From Cellvibrionales bacterium (lineage in GTDB: Bacteria; Pseudomonadota; Gammaproteobacteria; Pseudomonadales; JAHEGP01): a stretch of 20,960 nucleotides of DNA. Within the stretch, counting starts at the first letter, position 1; the number at the start of each line of letters is the position of its first letter. The stretch spans positions 1 through 20,960 of the forward strand of contig JAHEGP010000021.1 in the NCBI GenBank assembly GCA_024645065.1, read 5' to 3'. A program made the translations under genes and the position numbers. The notes beneath the pieces were generated by a model, which saw only the letters and a program-made list of their open reading frames with translations, had not been told where the DNA came from and ran no database searches. This document shows positions 1-8,149 of the stretch, piece after piece.

Positions 1-1157
1 AACAGCGATTGGGGACCGGGCACGCGGTGCTGCAGGCGCTGCCCAGGGTCAAGCCAGACAGCACAGTACTTATCCTGTACGGTGACGTTCCGCTGTTGTC
101 CGCCTCCACCCTGGCGCAGTTACTCGAAGCCGCCGGTGAGAAGTCTTTGGGGCTGTTGACCGTCGAGCTGGATAATCCTGCCGGTTACGGTCGTATTCTC
201 CGGGACGATAGCGGCAAAGTTTACGCCAATGTGGAAGAAAAAGACGCCAGCACTGAACAAAGACAAATCCGGGAGGTCAACACCGGGATACTTGCGGTCA
301 ATTCGAGGGATTTGCAGCGTTGGCTGCCAAGGTTGCGCAACGATAACGCCCAGGGTGAATATTACCTCACCGATATCATTGCAATGGCGGCAGAAGAGGG
401 TTTTACGATTGACTGCCCTCATCCGCAATCTTCCCAGGAGGTAGAGGGCGTTAATAGTCGTTCACAACTGGCCGCCCTTGAGCGATGGCAGCAAGCTCGC
501 CTTGCCGCGCAACTCATGGCGGAGGGAGTGACCCTGCATGATCCTGCACGCATCGATATCAGGGGCAAGCTGAGTACCGGGTGCGACGTCACAATTGACG
601 TCAACGTCATTTTTGAAGGTGAGGTCAGGCTCGGCGACAACGTTACTATCGGGCCCAATTGTGTTATCAGCAATGCAGTTATAGGTGATAATGTAAGGAT
701 TGAAGCCAACTCGATAATTCAAGATGCCGAGCTGGCTGAAAATACCACTGTGGGACCCTTCGCTCGATTGCGCCCCGGGGCCAGGTTGATGGCGGGGGCG
801 AAAGTCGGAAATTTCGTCGAAATCAAGAAATCAGTGCTGGGACAGGGCGCAAAGGTAAACCACCTCAGCTATATTGGTGACAGTGATATCGGCGATCGCG
901 TCAATGTTGGAGCCGGTACCATAACCTGCAACTATGACGGTGTGAACAAACACAAAACCGTGATTGGCGAGGATGTATTCGTCGGGTCAAATACCTCGAT
1001 TGTTGCGCCGGTAACCGTTGGAGCCGGCGCGACGATTGGCGCCGGTTCGGTCATTACCAGCGATGTTAAAGGCCAACAGTTGGCAGTAGCGCGAGCCAAG
1101 CAAAAGAACCTCGATGGCTGGTCGAGGCCCCGGAAAAAATCGACAGAAGACAGGTAA
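1..1157 (+). CDS. glmU: Bifunctional UDP-GlcNAc pyrophosphorylase / glucosamine-1-phosphate N-acetyltransferase, 5' end cut by the window
   Basis: GlmU acetylates glucosamine-1-phosphate and then couples the product to UTP, giving UDP-GlcNAc for peptidoglycan and LPS; it is cytoplasmic. The frame is open from base 3, whose codons read QRLGTGHA. This matches the QLGTGHA loop near residue 76 of the E. coli enzyme, so about 75 N-terminal residues lie upstream. The pyrophosphorylase half shows the metal-binding YGDVPL and the VEGVNSR segment. From about base 560 a left-handed beta-helix of hexapeptide repeats follows. It carries acetyltransferase landmarks: RLRPGA, FVEIKKS, KVNHLSYIGD with the catalytic His, and GAGTITCNYDG. 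The C-terminus is complete, ending in a basic tail. glmS starts 8 bp after the stop, so the two are very likely cotranscribed. The TTG at base 9 is an internal codon, not the start. Confidence 0.97.
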   Translation, partial: QRLGTGHAVLQALPRVKPDSTVLILYGDVPLLSASTLAQLLEAAGEKSLGLLTVELDNPAGYGRILRDDSGKVYANVEEKDASTEQRQIREVNTGILAVNSRDLQRWLPRLRNDNAQGEYYLTDIIAMAAEEGFTIDCPHPQSSQEVEGVNSRSQLAALERWQQARLAAQLMAEGVTLHDPARIDIRGKLSTGCDVTIDVNVIFEGEVRLGDNVTIGPNCVISNAVIGDNVRIEANSIIQDAELAENTTVGPFARLRPGARLMAGAKVGNFVEIKKSVLGQGAKVNHLSYIGDSDIGDRVNVGAGTITCNYDGVNKHKTVIGEDVFVGSNTSIVAPVTVGAGATIGAGSVITSDVKGQQLAVARAKQKNLDGWSRPRKKSTEDR

Positions 1158-1165
1158 TTTAACGC

Positions 1166-2995
1166 ATGTGTGGAATCGTTGGAGCAGCGGCGCGTCGCCC
1201 GGTTGCCGAAATACTCATTGAGGGCTTGCGCAGGCTGGAGTACCGGGGTTACGACTCGGCCGGACTGGCCGTGCTGCAAAACAACAAGCTGGAAGTCTGC
1301 AAGGAAGTCGGCAAGGTAGCCGTACTGGCCGACAGTGTTGCCAAGGGAGAGTGGCTGGGACAGTGCGGTATCGCTCACACGCGTTGGGCGACACATGGCA
1401 AGCCATCCCAACGCAACGCTCATCCCCACACATCGATGCAGCGCCTTGCCCTGGTGCACAACGGCATCATTGAAAACCACGAGGCGTTGCGTCGACAACT
1501 GCAGGACATTGGTTATGAATTTGTGTCTGAGACTGACACCGAGGTCATCGTTCACCTGATCGACTCCCAAATCCAGAACGGGCTGGATCTGTTTGCCGCC
1601 ATAAAGGCATCGGTCCCGGAACTGGAAGGGGCTTTTGGACTTGCTGTGATCAGCCTCGATGAGCCCGACCAGGTCATTTGTGCCCGGTCGGGCAGCCCGC
1701 TGGTTATCGGCATTGGCATCGGTGAAAACTTTATTGCCTCGGATCAACTCGCCCTGCGCCAGGTCACGGATCGTTTCGTTTACCTGGAAGAGGGTGATTT
1801 CGCCCGTATCACGCCAAAAAATTATGATATATGGAACGCCGATGGAGAGCCGGTATCCCGTGACGTGACCTGGATTTCCGAAGCGGCGGACGCGGCAGAT
1901 AAAGGCCATTACCGCCACTACATGCTCAAGGAAATTTACGAGCAGCCCCAGGTCATTCGCAACACCCTGCAGGGCCGTCTTGGCAGTGACCGTATCCTGG
2001 AACAGGTACTAGGTGCCGAGGCGCAGTTGATCCTGGACCGCACCCGGGCAGTTCAGATCGTTGCCTGTGGCACGAGTTACCACGCCGCCATGGTCGCAAA
2101 ATACTGGATCGAAGGAATTGCCGGAGTGCCTTGCCGGGTGGAAGTTGCGAGCGAATTTCGCTATCGCGAATTTGTGGTTGAGGACAATACCCTGTTGGTC
2201 ACGATTTCCCAGTCGGGAGAAACTGCAGATACCCTGGCGGCTCTCAGGTTGGCCAAGACCCTGGGTTACGCGGCAACCTTGACGGTGTGCAATGTAGGGC
2301 AAAGTTCACTGGTGAGAGAGTCTGACCTCGCCCTGATGACCGAGGCCGGCCCGGAAATCGGGGTTGCCTCGACCAAAGCCTTCACGACCCAATTGGTCGC
2401 TTTGATTATTCTTACGGTTGCCCTGGGGCGCCGTCACAAGCTGACTGCAGAATCGGAAGCGGCCATTGTCCAGGGGCTGCATACCCTACCCGCGATGGCA
2501 GAGCTGGCGCTCACCCTTGATGAGCAGATAGAGAGGATATCCGAGGCATTTGCCGATAAGCACCACGCCTTGTTCCTGGGGCGCGGTGTGCAGTGGCCAG
2601 TGGCCATGGAAGGGGCGCTGAAGCTCAAGGAGATTTCCTATATCCACGCCGAATCCTATCCCGCCGGGGAGTTGAAACACGGGCCGCTGGCGCTGGTAGA
2701 TGCGGATATGCCGGTGGTGGCGGTAGCCCCAAACAACGAATTGCTGGAAAAGCTCAAGTCGAACCTTGAAGAAGTGCGCGCCCGGGGAGGACAGTTGTTC
2801 GTGTTTGCAGACGGTCAGTCGGGCTTCAAGAATGAGCCCGGTGTGACAGTTATTCCCATGCCCCATATTCCGGATATCATTGCACCGATAATCTATACCC
2901 TGCCCTTACAGCTACTGTCCTATCATGTGGCCGTGCTCAAAGGTACTGATGTCGATCAACCCCGCAACCTGGCCAAGTCAGTGACGGTTGAGTAG
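1166..2995 (+). CDS. glmS: Glutamine--fructose-6-phosphate aminotransferase (isomerizing)
   Basis: GlmS makes glucosamine-6-phosphate from fructose-6-phosphate and glutamine, the committed step of the hexosamine pathway that GlmU completes. The 609-residue length equals the bacterial norm. The protein begins MCGIVGA; Cys2 becomes the N-terminal nucleophile after Met removal. The class II amidotransferase domain (about 2-220) contains HTRWATHG (71-78) and HNGIIENH (about 98-105). Two sugar isomerase (SIS) domains follow, with CGTSYHAA near residue 300, SQSGETADT near 348 and SYPAGELKHGPLAL near 497. The C-terminal tail is the usual DQPRNLAKSVTVE. The ATG lies 8 bp after the glmU stop with no strong Shine-Dalgarno, which suggests translational coupling. 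Many gammaproteobacteria have a DeoR-type regulator gene between glmU and glmS; there is none here. Confidence 0.98.
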   Translation: MCGIVGAAARRPVAEILIEGLRRLEYRGYDSAGLAVLQNNKLEVCKEVGKVAVLADSVAKGEWLGQCGIAHTRWATHGKPSQRNAHPHTSMQRLALVHNGIIENHEALRRQLQDIGYEFVSETDTEVIVHLIDSQIQNGLDLFAAIKASVPELEGAFGLAVISLDEPDQVICARSGSPLVIGIGIGENFIASDQLALRQVTDRFVYLEEGDFARITPKNYDIWNADGEPVSRDVTWISEAADAADKGHYRHYMLKEIYEQPQVIRNTLQGRLGSDRILEQVLGAEAQLILDRTRAVQIVACGTSYHAAMVAKYWIEGIAGVPCRVEVASEFRYREFVVEDNTLLVTISQSGETADTLAALRLAKTLGYAATLTVCNVGQSSLVRESDLALMTEAGPEIGVASTKAFTTQLVALIILTVALGRRHKLTAESEAAIVQGLHTLPAMAELALTLDEQIERISEAFADKHHALFLGRGVQWPVAMEGALKLKEISYIHAESYPAGELKHGPLALVDADMPVVAVAPNNELLEKLKSNLEEVRARGGQLFVFADGQSGFKNEPGVTVIPMPHIPDIIAPIIYTLPLQLLSYHVAVLKGTDVDQPRNLAKSVTVE

Positions 2996-3094
2996 CAGGA
3001 TATTCCCTGGTGTGGCCATCCGCTCAGAAGTGGCGTTCGAGCAGGCACAAATAATGTGCCTATTCGTGAAGGATTTCACTAAAACTGCTAGAGA

Positions 3095-3631
3095 TAATGG
3101 CCCGCCCTGAGGGCAGGTGGGCTCTCAGCGATCAGCTTTGCCGCTACCGGGCGGGCCAAGCCGCGCTTCGTCGACATGGTAGGCGCGAAGTTCCCACAAT
3201 TAACCAAAGCGCTCGCCCAGCTCAGGTAGCCAGAGTCCATTGTGATTGCCTACGAGATCGGTCTTTGTGGCGACACACTGGTCCGGTAACTTGCCAAGCA
3301 AGGCTACCACTGAGAGGTAATCGCGCAAGCGAAGATCCCGCGAAGTCATGGGGACCGGGTCAAGACGGACCGGCTTGATGTGCTACACCTGGCCGGTCTC
3401 ACCCGAGCGGGCGCCCAGGTGCCGGAATTGGTCCCGGACGCAAGGGACGAGGCGGTCCGAGTTTTATCACGCGCGAGGGAAGACGCCGTTCGAGCACGCC
3501 TGAAGGCGCGCCAACAGCCCAAGGTGCTGTTGCTGCGCCACGGGCTGCGTATTCCATGGCTACGTTTTATTCTCAAAGATGAGCGGATTCGATCCTCTGC
3601 TGTCGCCGCGATACCTTTGATGCCAAGCTGA
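3095..3631 (+). pseudogene. Decayed IS110-family transposase fragment
   Basis: One frame across this stretch reads as the N-terminal half of an IS110-family (DEDD) transposase but is broken by stops at 3227 (TAG), 3287 (TAA) and 3311 (TGA). Recognisable blocks are IAYEIGLCGDTLV before the second stop (usual form YEAGPCGY), LAKQGYH with EVIAQAKIPR, then GDRVKTDRLDVLHLAGL and ARDEAVRVLSRAREDAVRAR, ending KVLLLRHGLRIPW. The TDRLD aspartates belong to the family's DEDD nuclease site. Similarity stops near 3560. The C-terminal Tnp_20 half with its conserved serine is gone, and no intact element ends are visible. It separates glmS from the nfeD-like gene, so it marks an old insertion followed by deletion. 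The shorter open stretches at 3097-3378 and 3380-3631 should not be annotated as genes. Confidence 0.85.
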
Positions 3632-3675
3632 AGTGCCTGGGTTATGATGCGTCAACATTGAAGGGAGCAAAAACC

Positions 3676-4128
3676 ATGGACCTGACCTTACTTTACTGGC
3701 ACTGGCTGGTGTTCGGCATGGCGTTGATGATGATTGAAATTGCCCTTCCCAGCTTTACCGCCCTGTGGTTTGGTCTGGGGGCGGTACTCGTCGGTATGCT
3801 GTTATGGTTGGTCCCTTCGCTGTCCGTCAGTTGGCAGGTGTTTATCTGGGCGGTGAGTTCTGCCCTCACCACTTTATTCTGGTTTCGATATTTCAAGCCC
3901 AGGGCTGTCAACAAAACCATGGCCGGGCTCTCCCGGGAAGCTATCGTCGGCGAGGTCGGCCATGTGATTGCGATTCCGCGGGAACACCAGCGTGGCAGGT
4001 TGCGCTTTAGTATTCCTGTACTGGGTTCCGAGGAGTGGGATTTTATTTGCCGGCAGGAGGTGCAGGCCGGTGATCGGGTCGTGGTAGTGGATTTATCGGG
4101 TAATACCCTGGTAGTTAGCAAACAATAG
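3676..4128 (+). CDS. NfeD-like membrane protein (short form)
   Basis: This is a 150-residue inner-membrane protein of the short NfeD type. The first ~65 residues contain two to three hydrophobic helices (starting LTLLYWHWLVFGMALMMIEIA). A soluble C-terminal part of about 70 residues resembles an OB-fold, with a GEVGHV strand, EEWDFICR, GDRVVVV and a terminal LVVSKQ. The start is the ATG at 3676, preceded by AAGGGA at 3661-3666. A TTG at 3658 is in frame but lies ahead of that ribosome binding site. The qmcA/stomatin-like gene begins 13 bp after its stop. NfeD and SPFH genes are paired in a great many bacteria, and NfeD is thought to help organise SPFH membrane assemblies. The molecular role here is inferred from that pairing alone. 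Confidence 0.9.
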   Translation: MDLTLLYWHWLVFGMALMMIEIALPSFTALWFGLGAVLVGMLLWLVPSLSVSWQVFIWAVSSALTTLFWFRYFKPRAVNKTMAGLSREAIVGEVGHVIAIPREHQRGRLRFSIPVLGSEEWDFICRQEVQAGDRVVVVDLSGNTLVVSKQ

Positions 4129-4141
4129 TCGAGGATTTCGC

Positions 4142-4990
4142 ATGGAAAGTCTGGTGCCTGTTTTTGTATTTTTCGTACTGGTTCTGGTAACCATAGCCAA
4201 GGGTGTAAGATTGGTTCCCCAGGGCAGTAAATGGGTGGTGCAGCGGCTTGGTAAATACCACAAGACCCTGGGGCCGGGCCTGAATATCGTGATTCCGTTC
4301 ATCGATGACGTTGCCTACAAGCTGACCACAAAGGATATCGTACTCGATATCCCGACCCAGGAAGTGATCACCCGAGACAACGCCGTGATACGCGCCAATG
4401 CGGTGGCCTATATCAATATTGTCTCACCGGAAAAAGCGGTGTACGGCATAGAGGATTACGCCACCGCCATCCAGACCCTGGTGCAAACCTCTCTGCGCTC
4501 CATTATCGGTGAAATGGACCTCGACGATGCCCTGTCATCCCGGGACCACATCAAGGCCAAGCTCAAGGCGATGATCTCTGATGATATTGCCGATTGGGGT
4601 ATTACCCTGAAAACGGTCGAGATACAGGACATCAATCCATCGGCCACGATGCAGGGTGCTATGGAAGAGCAGGCGGCCGCGGAGCGCGGTCGGCGCGCGA
4701 CAGTAACCCGGGCCGAAGGCGAAAAGGAAGCGGCGATTCTCGAGGCCGATGGTCGCCTGGAGGCGTCCCGGCGTGATGGCCAGGCTCAAGTGGTTCTGGC
4801 CGAGGCCAGCCAGGCCGCGATTCAGAAAGTGACCGAGGCAATTCAACAAAACGAGTTGCCGGTGATGTACCTGTTAGGCGAGCGTTATATCGACTCGATC
4901 AAATCCATGTCCAAGTCCAGTAACAGCAAGATGGTACTGATTCCCGCCGATTTGCCGGCCAGCATCAGGGGTTTGATGGGTAAAGGCTAG
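4142..4990 (+). CDS. qmcA: SPFH/Band 7 (stomatin/QmcA-like) membrane protein
   Basis: This 282-residue protein has one N-terminal membrane helix (about residues 3-20). The SPFH/PHB domain runs from about 24 to 190 and includes VPQGSKWVVQRLGKYHKTL, GPGLNIVIPF, DVAYKLTTKD, PTQEVITRDNA and SLRSIIGEMDLDDAL. An Ala/Glu-rich helical region (about 175-245) follows, of the kind that drives oligomerisation in stomatins and flotillins. The family forms large membrane-attached rings linked to protein quality control and membrane microdomains; E. coli QmcA is the nearest well-known relative. Together with the upstream nfeD-like gene it forms a two-gene unit. A hairpin overlaps its stop codon. The symbol is by family resemblance; strict orthology to E. 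coli qmcA is not proven. Confidence 0.9.
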   Translation: MESLVPVFVFFVLVLVTIAKGVRLVPQGSKWVVQRLGKYHKTLGPGLNIVIPFIDDVAYKLTTKDIVLDIPTQEVITRDNAVIRANAVAYINIVSPEKAVYGIEDYATAIQTLVQTSLRSIIGEMDLDDALSSRDHIKAKLKAMISDDIADWGITLKTVEIQDINPSATMQGAMEEQAAAERGRRATVTRAEGEKEAAILEADGRLEASRRDGQAQVVLAEASQAAIQKVTEAIQQNELPVMYLLGERYIDSIKSMSKSSNSKMVLIPADLPASIRGLMGKG

Positions 4991-5016
4991 CGCTGCTCCG
5001 AAACTCGAAGCGGCGC
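4990..5016. terminator. Hairpin between convergent qmcA-like and cytochrome genes
   Basis: The arm GCGCTGCT (4990-4997) pairs with AGCGGCGC (5009-5016), eight pairs with one G-U in RNA. The loop can add a further CGA/TCG stem. The right arm is part of the 12-bp palindrome AGCGGCGCCGCT (5009-5020). The hairpin starts in the last base of the qmcA-like stop codon and lies 31 bp beyond the stop of the opposing cytochrome gene. There is no T-tract on either side, so it may be a weak bidirectional terminator or only an mRNA end-protecting structure. Confidence 0.4.
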
Positions 5017-5047
5017 CGCTAGAGCCTGTGTTGCTGGTAAATTCCTG

Positions 5048-7231
5048 TCACGGCTTTTGTTCAGAATAGGCTTTGAGAGCGCCCGTAATCGACGTGTCGT
5101 AAGGGTGCTGTTGCGCCGCTTGCTGCAGGACCTCGATGGCCTTTGCGGTATCGCCGCTGCTATGCAGCGCCACGCCGTAAACATAGCTGTAGCGAGCGGA
5201 TTCCGGCGACAACTCAGCGGCCTTCTGCAGATAGGGCATGGCTTCAGCGATCTTTTTCTGGCGCACCAGTGACAGGCCCATTGCATGGTAGGCGGGGGCT
5301 TCTTCGGGTGCCAGGGTCATGGCCCGCTGTAGCAACGGTTTGGCTTTTTCTTCAGCGCCGGTGCCGCGATACAGGTCGGCCAGATTCAGCATTGCCGGCA
5401 GGTAACCGGGGGCGAGTTTTAGAGCATGCTGGTAGGCACCCTCGGCTTGCTCGATATCGCCCTGGGCGAGCTGAAACAATCCTATATTGAGCTGCCCGCT
5501 GGGCATGTCGGCGTTGTAGGCGAGGGTCTCCTGGTATTCTGCATACAGGGCACCCAGTCCTTTAGCCTGATCACTGCTGAGCTGCGACGGCCTGGTGCCG
5601 GCCAGGGCCGCTGCCACTGCAATGCGCACCGCCTTGACCGGATCTTCGACGATGGGTCCGAGGATGGTGTAGCGCTGGTTGACGGGCAACACTTCGATGG
5701 CATGTACCGCGGCAACCCGTAACAGGGGATCATCGGAATAAAGATGGTTGATCGCTTCTGTTACTGTTTCGGTACTGGCGAAACGGCCCGTTTCGCGCAC
5801 CGCGGTGGCTCGAACAATCAGGGACTCGGAAGGATCATTTGCCAGTTTTTGCAATAGCTTGAGCGCTGCAGGGTTGTTGCCCCGGGCAATGGCGAGAGTA
5901 CTGGCGTGCTGATCCCGCAGCGGCTGGTGTCCGTACCAGTCTTCCAGGGCCTGCTTGGCCCAGTTGTTGTCTTCATCCTGGTGGCAGCCGGTGCAGGCAT
6001 TGGGGGTGCCGAGCAGCCCGCTCAATGCCGGTTGCGGCACCCGAAAGCTGTGATCGCGCCGCGGGTCGACCACCATGTAGGTGCGGTCGGGCATGTGGCA
6101 TTCAACGCACTGCGCGCCTTGTGAATTGGTTGGGTGGTGGTGGTGAGCCGGGGTATCAAAAACCTCGGCATTGTGGCACTGACCGCACAGGGCATTGCCC
6201 TCGGCGCGCAATTGCAGGCTGTGGGGTTCGTGGCAATTGCTGCAGACGACCCCCTCGGCGTGCATCTTGCTCTGCAGGAAAGATCCGTAAACGTAGACCT
6301 CGTCCTGAATCTGGCCGTCAGGAAAGTACAGCCCATCGAGCAGCAGGCTTGGGTCATAACTCTCCAGGTAATCCGCGTCTACCCGCCGGTGTGCGAGCTC
6401 CTGGCGGCGCGAGTGGCAGCCCGCGCAGGCGCCCACCTGGCGCTGGGGGCGCTGCTCGCTGGTATTGACCATGGTGGGACGCTGGTCAGTCATTTGCCAG
6501 TTGGCACGGTCGTTCAGAGACAGCAAGAGTCCCTTGTCGGGAATGCTCTCCTGTCCCGCGGCCCATGCCAGGTGCTGGCTGCCGGCACCGTGGCAGGACT
6601 CACATCCCACGGTAACCTCGGACCACTCGGTATGGTAGGTATCTTTCTTCGGGTCGTAATTTTTCCGCAGGTCGGTTGAGTGACAGCTCGCACAGCGACT
6701 GTTCCAGTTCTGGAAAGCGCCAGTCCAATGCAAGGGATCGTCGTGGGGGATGGCTTCGTCGGGGTACAGGTGAAACCAGCGCTGTCCGCCCTCGTTTTTT
6801 GGGCGACTGTCCCAGGCCACGCTGAGGGCCTGATAGCGCCCATCGTCAAAGGCAATCAGGTATTGCTGGAGGGGATAAAAGCCGAAGGTGTAGTCGATGG
6901 TGAAAGTTTCCATCTCGCCCTTGGCATTGTCTGTCTCCACGGTAAACTTGCCGTCACGCATTGAAAACTTGCTGGTGACGTCGAAATGGGTGAACCTGGC
7001 GTCGTTGAAATCGCCCAGTACGGTCTCCTCGGTGGCTGGCTGCATGGCTTGCCAGTGGTGGGATTGTTGCCAGCCCTTGTAGGCTTGCTGGTGGCAGCTG
7101 GCGCAGCTTTCGCTACCGACATAAGCTGCCCCGGCTTTGTCACCGGAGACGGCAGAAGCGGTAGTGGTGGCGCAGAAAAGGCCTGTCACCAAAAGCAAGC
7201 AAAGCCGCGGCGGGAAAAGTGATGTCGACAT
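5048..7231 (-). CDS. Secreted octahaem c-type cytochrome with C-terminal HEAT-like and TPR repeats
   Basis: This 727-residue protein begins with a Sec signal peptide (hydrophobic core about 9-19, likely cleavage after ASA near residue 27). It has eight CXXCH haem-attachment sites with first Cys at 43, 180, 210, 269, 330, 349, 375 and 413. The N-terminal block CASCHQQAYKGW followed by SHHWQAM resembles cytochrome c554-type multihaem proteins. HHHHPTN (363-369) and other histidines could serve as distal ligands. Residues ~445-555 look like short HEAT-type helical repeats; ~575-720 are TPR-like, with motifs such as NIGLFQLAQGDIEQAEGAYQHAL. It is expected in the periplasm as a soluble or complex-bound electron carrier or oxidoreductase. 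Its substrate is unknown: there is no CXXCK site and no maturation or partner gene nearby. It is divergent from the PhzF-like gene, with 111 bp between the starts. Confidence 0.9.
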   Translation of the reverse strand: MSTSLFPPRLCLLLVTGLFCATTTASAVSGDKAGAAYVGSESCASCHQQAYKGWQQSHHWQAMQPATEETVLGDFNDARFTHFDVTSKFSMRDGKFTVETDNAKGEMETFTIDYTFGFYPLQQYLIAFDDGRYQALSVAWDSRPKNEGGQRWFHLYPDEAIPHDDPLHWTGAFQNWNSRCASCHSTDLRKNYDPKKDTYHTEWSEVTVGCESCHGAGSQHLAWAAGQESIPDKGLLLSLNDRANWQMTDQRPTMVNTSEQRPQRQVGACAGCHSRRQELAHRRVDADYLESYDPSLLLDGLYFPDGQIQDEVYVYGSFLQSKMHAEGVVCSNCHEPHSLQLRAEGNALCGQCHNAEVFDTPAHHHHPTNSQGAQCVECHMPDRTYMVVDPRRDHSFRVPQPALSGLLGTPNACTGCHQDEDNNWAKQALEDWYGHQPLRDQHASTLAIARGNNPAALKLLQKLANDPSESLIVRATAVRETGRFASTETVTEAINHLYSDDPLLRVAAVHAIEVLPVNQRYTILGPIVEDPVKAVRIAVAAALAGTRPSQLSSDQAKGLGALYAEYQETLAYNADMPSGQLNIGLFQLAQGDIEQAEGAYQHALKLAPGYLPAMLNLADLYRGTGAEEKAKPLLQRAMTLAPEEAPAYHAMGLSLVRQKKIAEAMPYLQKAAELSPESARYSYVYGVALHSSGDTAKAIEVLQQAAQQHPYDTSITGALKAYSEQKP

Positions 7232-7342
7232 AGTGTGTTGCGGCTCCGAGAAAACATTGCAGTGATTGAGATAAAACGCCTAGCATAACATTTTACCAGC
7301 CAACAGTGCTGGGCCGCCCGGAGTCCCCAGGAAAATTTCGCT

Positions 7343-8149
7343 ATGGCCATGGTAAGGGTTTTCGCCGGCGCCAATGCCGCTGGCAATCCCTGCGAGATTG
7401 TCGCAGGGCCGGTGCCAGACAAGGAAATGGTGAACCCCCCGGGTATTACCCGTTGTTTTAGCTGGTGCCTGGAACCGACGACAGGCCAGGCTTCGGACCC
7501 GGGTCCGCGGTTTGGGGTGGCGTGTTTTACTCCTGGCGGCGCAGCGATCCAGTGCTGTGGTCATGGCCTGCTTGCGGCGGGATGGTACTGGCTCCGTCAG
7601 GGTATGTCGGAGCCCCTGCATTTGGCGATGGGGCGCAGCATCGTGCCGTGTCGAACCGGGTCCGGTATGCTGTGGTTATCTTTCGCCAGGCTGCGCGGCC
7701 ATTCAGTAAGGGTACCCGGGTGGTCGGAAGCTGTGTTCGGGAGTCGTCCCCGGCGGGCGGCAACAGTCGGTTCTGACCAGGGCTACCTGGTGCTGGAGTG
7801 GCCCCGCAGTTTCCCGCTGGAGACACTGCCGATACCATCGCCGGAACTGAGTCGCTATACATCCCGGGCTGTCATCGTCTGCAGCCGGTCGGATGGCCGC
7901 CCTGGCGCGATACGCTTCCGCTATTTTGCGCCGCAATACGGGGTGGCGGAAGATGCCGCTACCGGGTCGGCAATGCGGGTATTGATGGATTACTGGCAAC
8001 AACGCTATCAAGTGGTTAGCATCGAGGCATTCCAATGCTCGCCGGCTGGGGGAATAATGAGCGCTCGAGTCGACGCTGACCGGATTGCCGTTGGAGGAAG
8101 GGTTGAATGCTCGGAGGTAAACTTGAACGACCGGCAACCATGTCCCTGA
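7343..8149 (+). CDS. Diverged PhzF-family (DapF-fold) isomerase-like protein
   Basis: This 268-residue protein shows the two-lobed PhzF/diaminopimelate-epimerase-like pattern: RVFAGANAAGNPCEIV at the start, CFTPGG then CCGHGLLAAG near 70, and in the second lobe RYFAPQYGVAEDAATGSAM (about 193-211). A GGIMSARVDADRIAVGGR ending follows. PhzF itself isomerises a phenazine precursor; most homologues have no known substrate. The position that normally carries the acid/base Glu in an SET-F motif reads ITRCF here, so that Glu seems absent. The start is the ATG at 7343, behind an AGGAA at 7329-7333. The last 43 bp overlap egtB, so translation of the two is probably coupled. No role in ergothioneine synthesis is known for the family; a link is inferred from the overlap alone. 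Confidence 0.82.
   Translation: MAMVRVFAGANAAGNPCEIVAGPVPDKEMVNPPGITRCFSWCLEPTTGQASDPGPRFGVACFTPGGAAIQCCGHGLLAAGWYWLRQGMSEPLHLAMGRSIVPCRTGSGMLWLSFARLRGHSVRVPGWSEAVFGSRPRRAATVGSDQGYLVLEWPRSFPLETLPIPSPELSRYTSRAVIVCSRSDGRPGAIRFRYFAPQYGVAEDAATGSAMRVLMDYWQQRYQVVSIEAFQCSPAGGIMSARVDADRIAVGGRVECSEVNLNDRQPCP
8093..8100 (+). promoter_or_regulatory. Strong ribosome binding site setting the egtB start
   Basis: GGAGGAAG ends 6 bp before the ATG at 8107, inside the 3' end of the PhzF-like gene. It decides for the 8107 start over the in-frame ATG at 8140, which has no comparable site at the right distance. Confidence 0.7.

Noticed and set aside
932..1918. 328-codon minus-strand open frame
   Set aside because: It is antisense to the 3' end of glmU and the start of glmS, both certain, and shows no family motif.
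3043..3061. AGGCAC/GTGCCT hairpin after glmS as a terminator
   Set aside because: Only six pairs with an AT loop and no T-tract afterwards; too weak to call as a feature.
3617..3648. TTGATG/TATGAT pair ahead of the nfeD-like gene, possibly supplied by the IS relic
   Set aside because: The 20-bp spacing is too long for a normal promoter, so the call is not supported.
6025..6679. Plus-strand open frames of 147-181 codons inside the cytochrome gene
   Set aside because: They lie opposite CXXCH-bearing coding sequence and read as low-complexity Arg/Gly/Ala shadow.
7232..7342. Promoters between the divergent cytochrome and PhzF-like genes
   Set aside because: Candidate boxes such as TTGCAG and TAGCAT match consensus poorly; a promoter must be there but I cannot place it.
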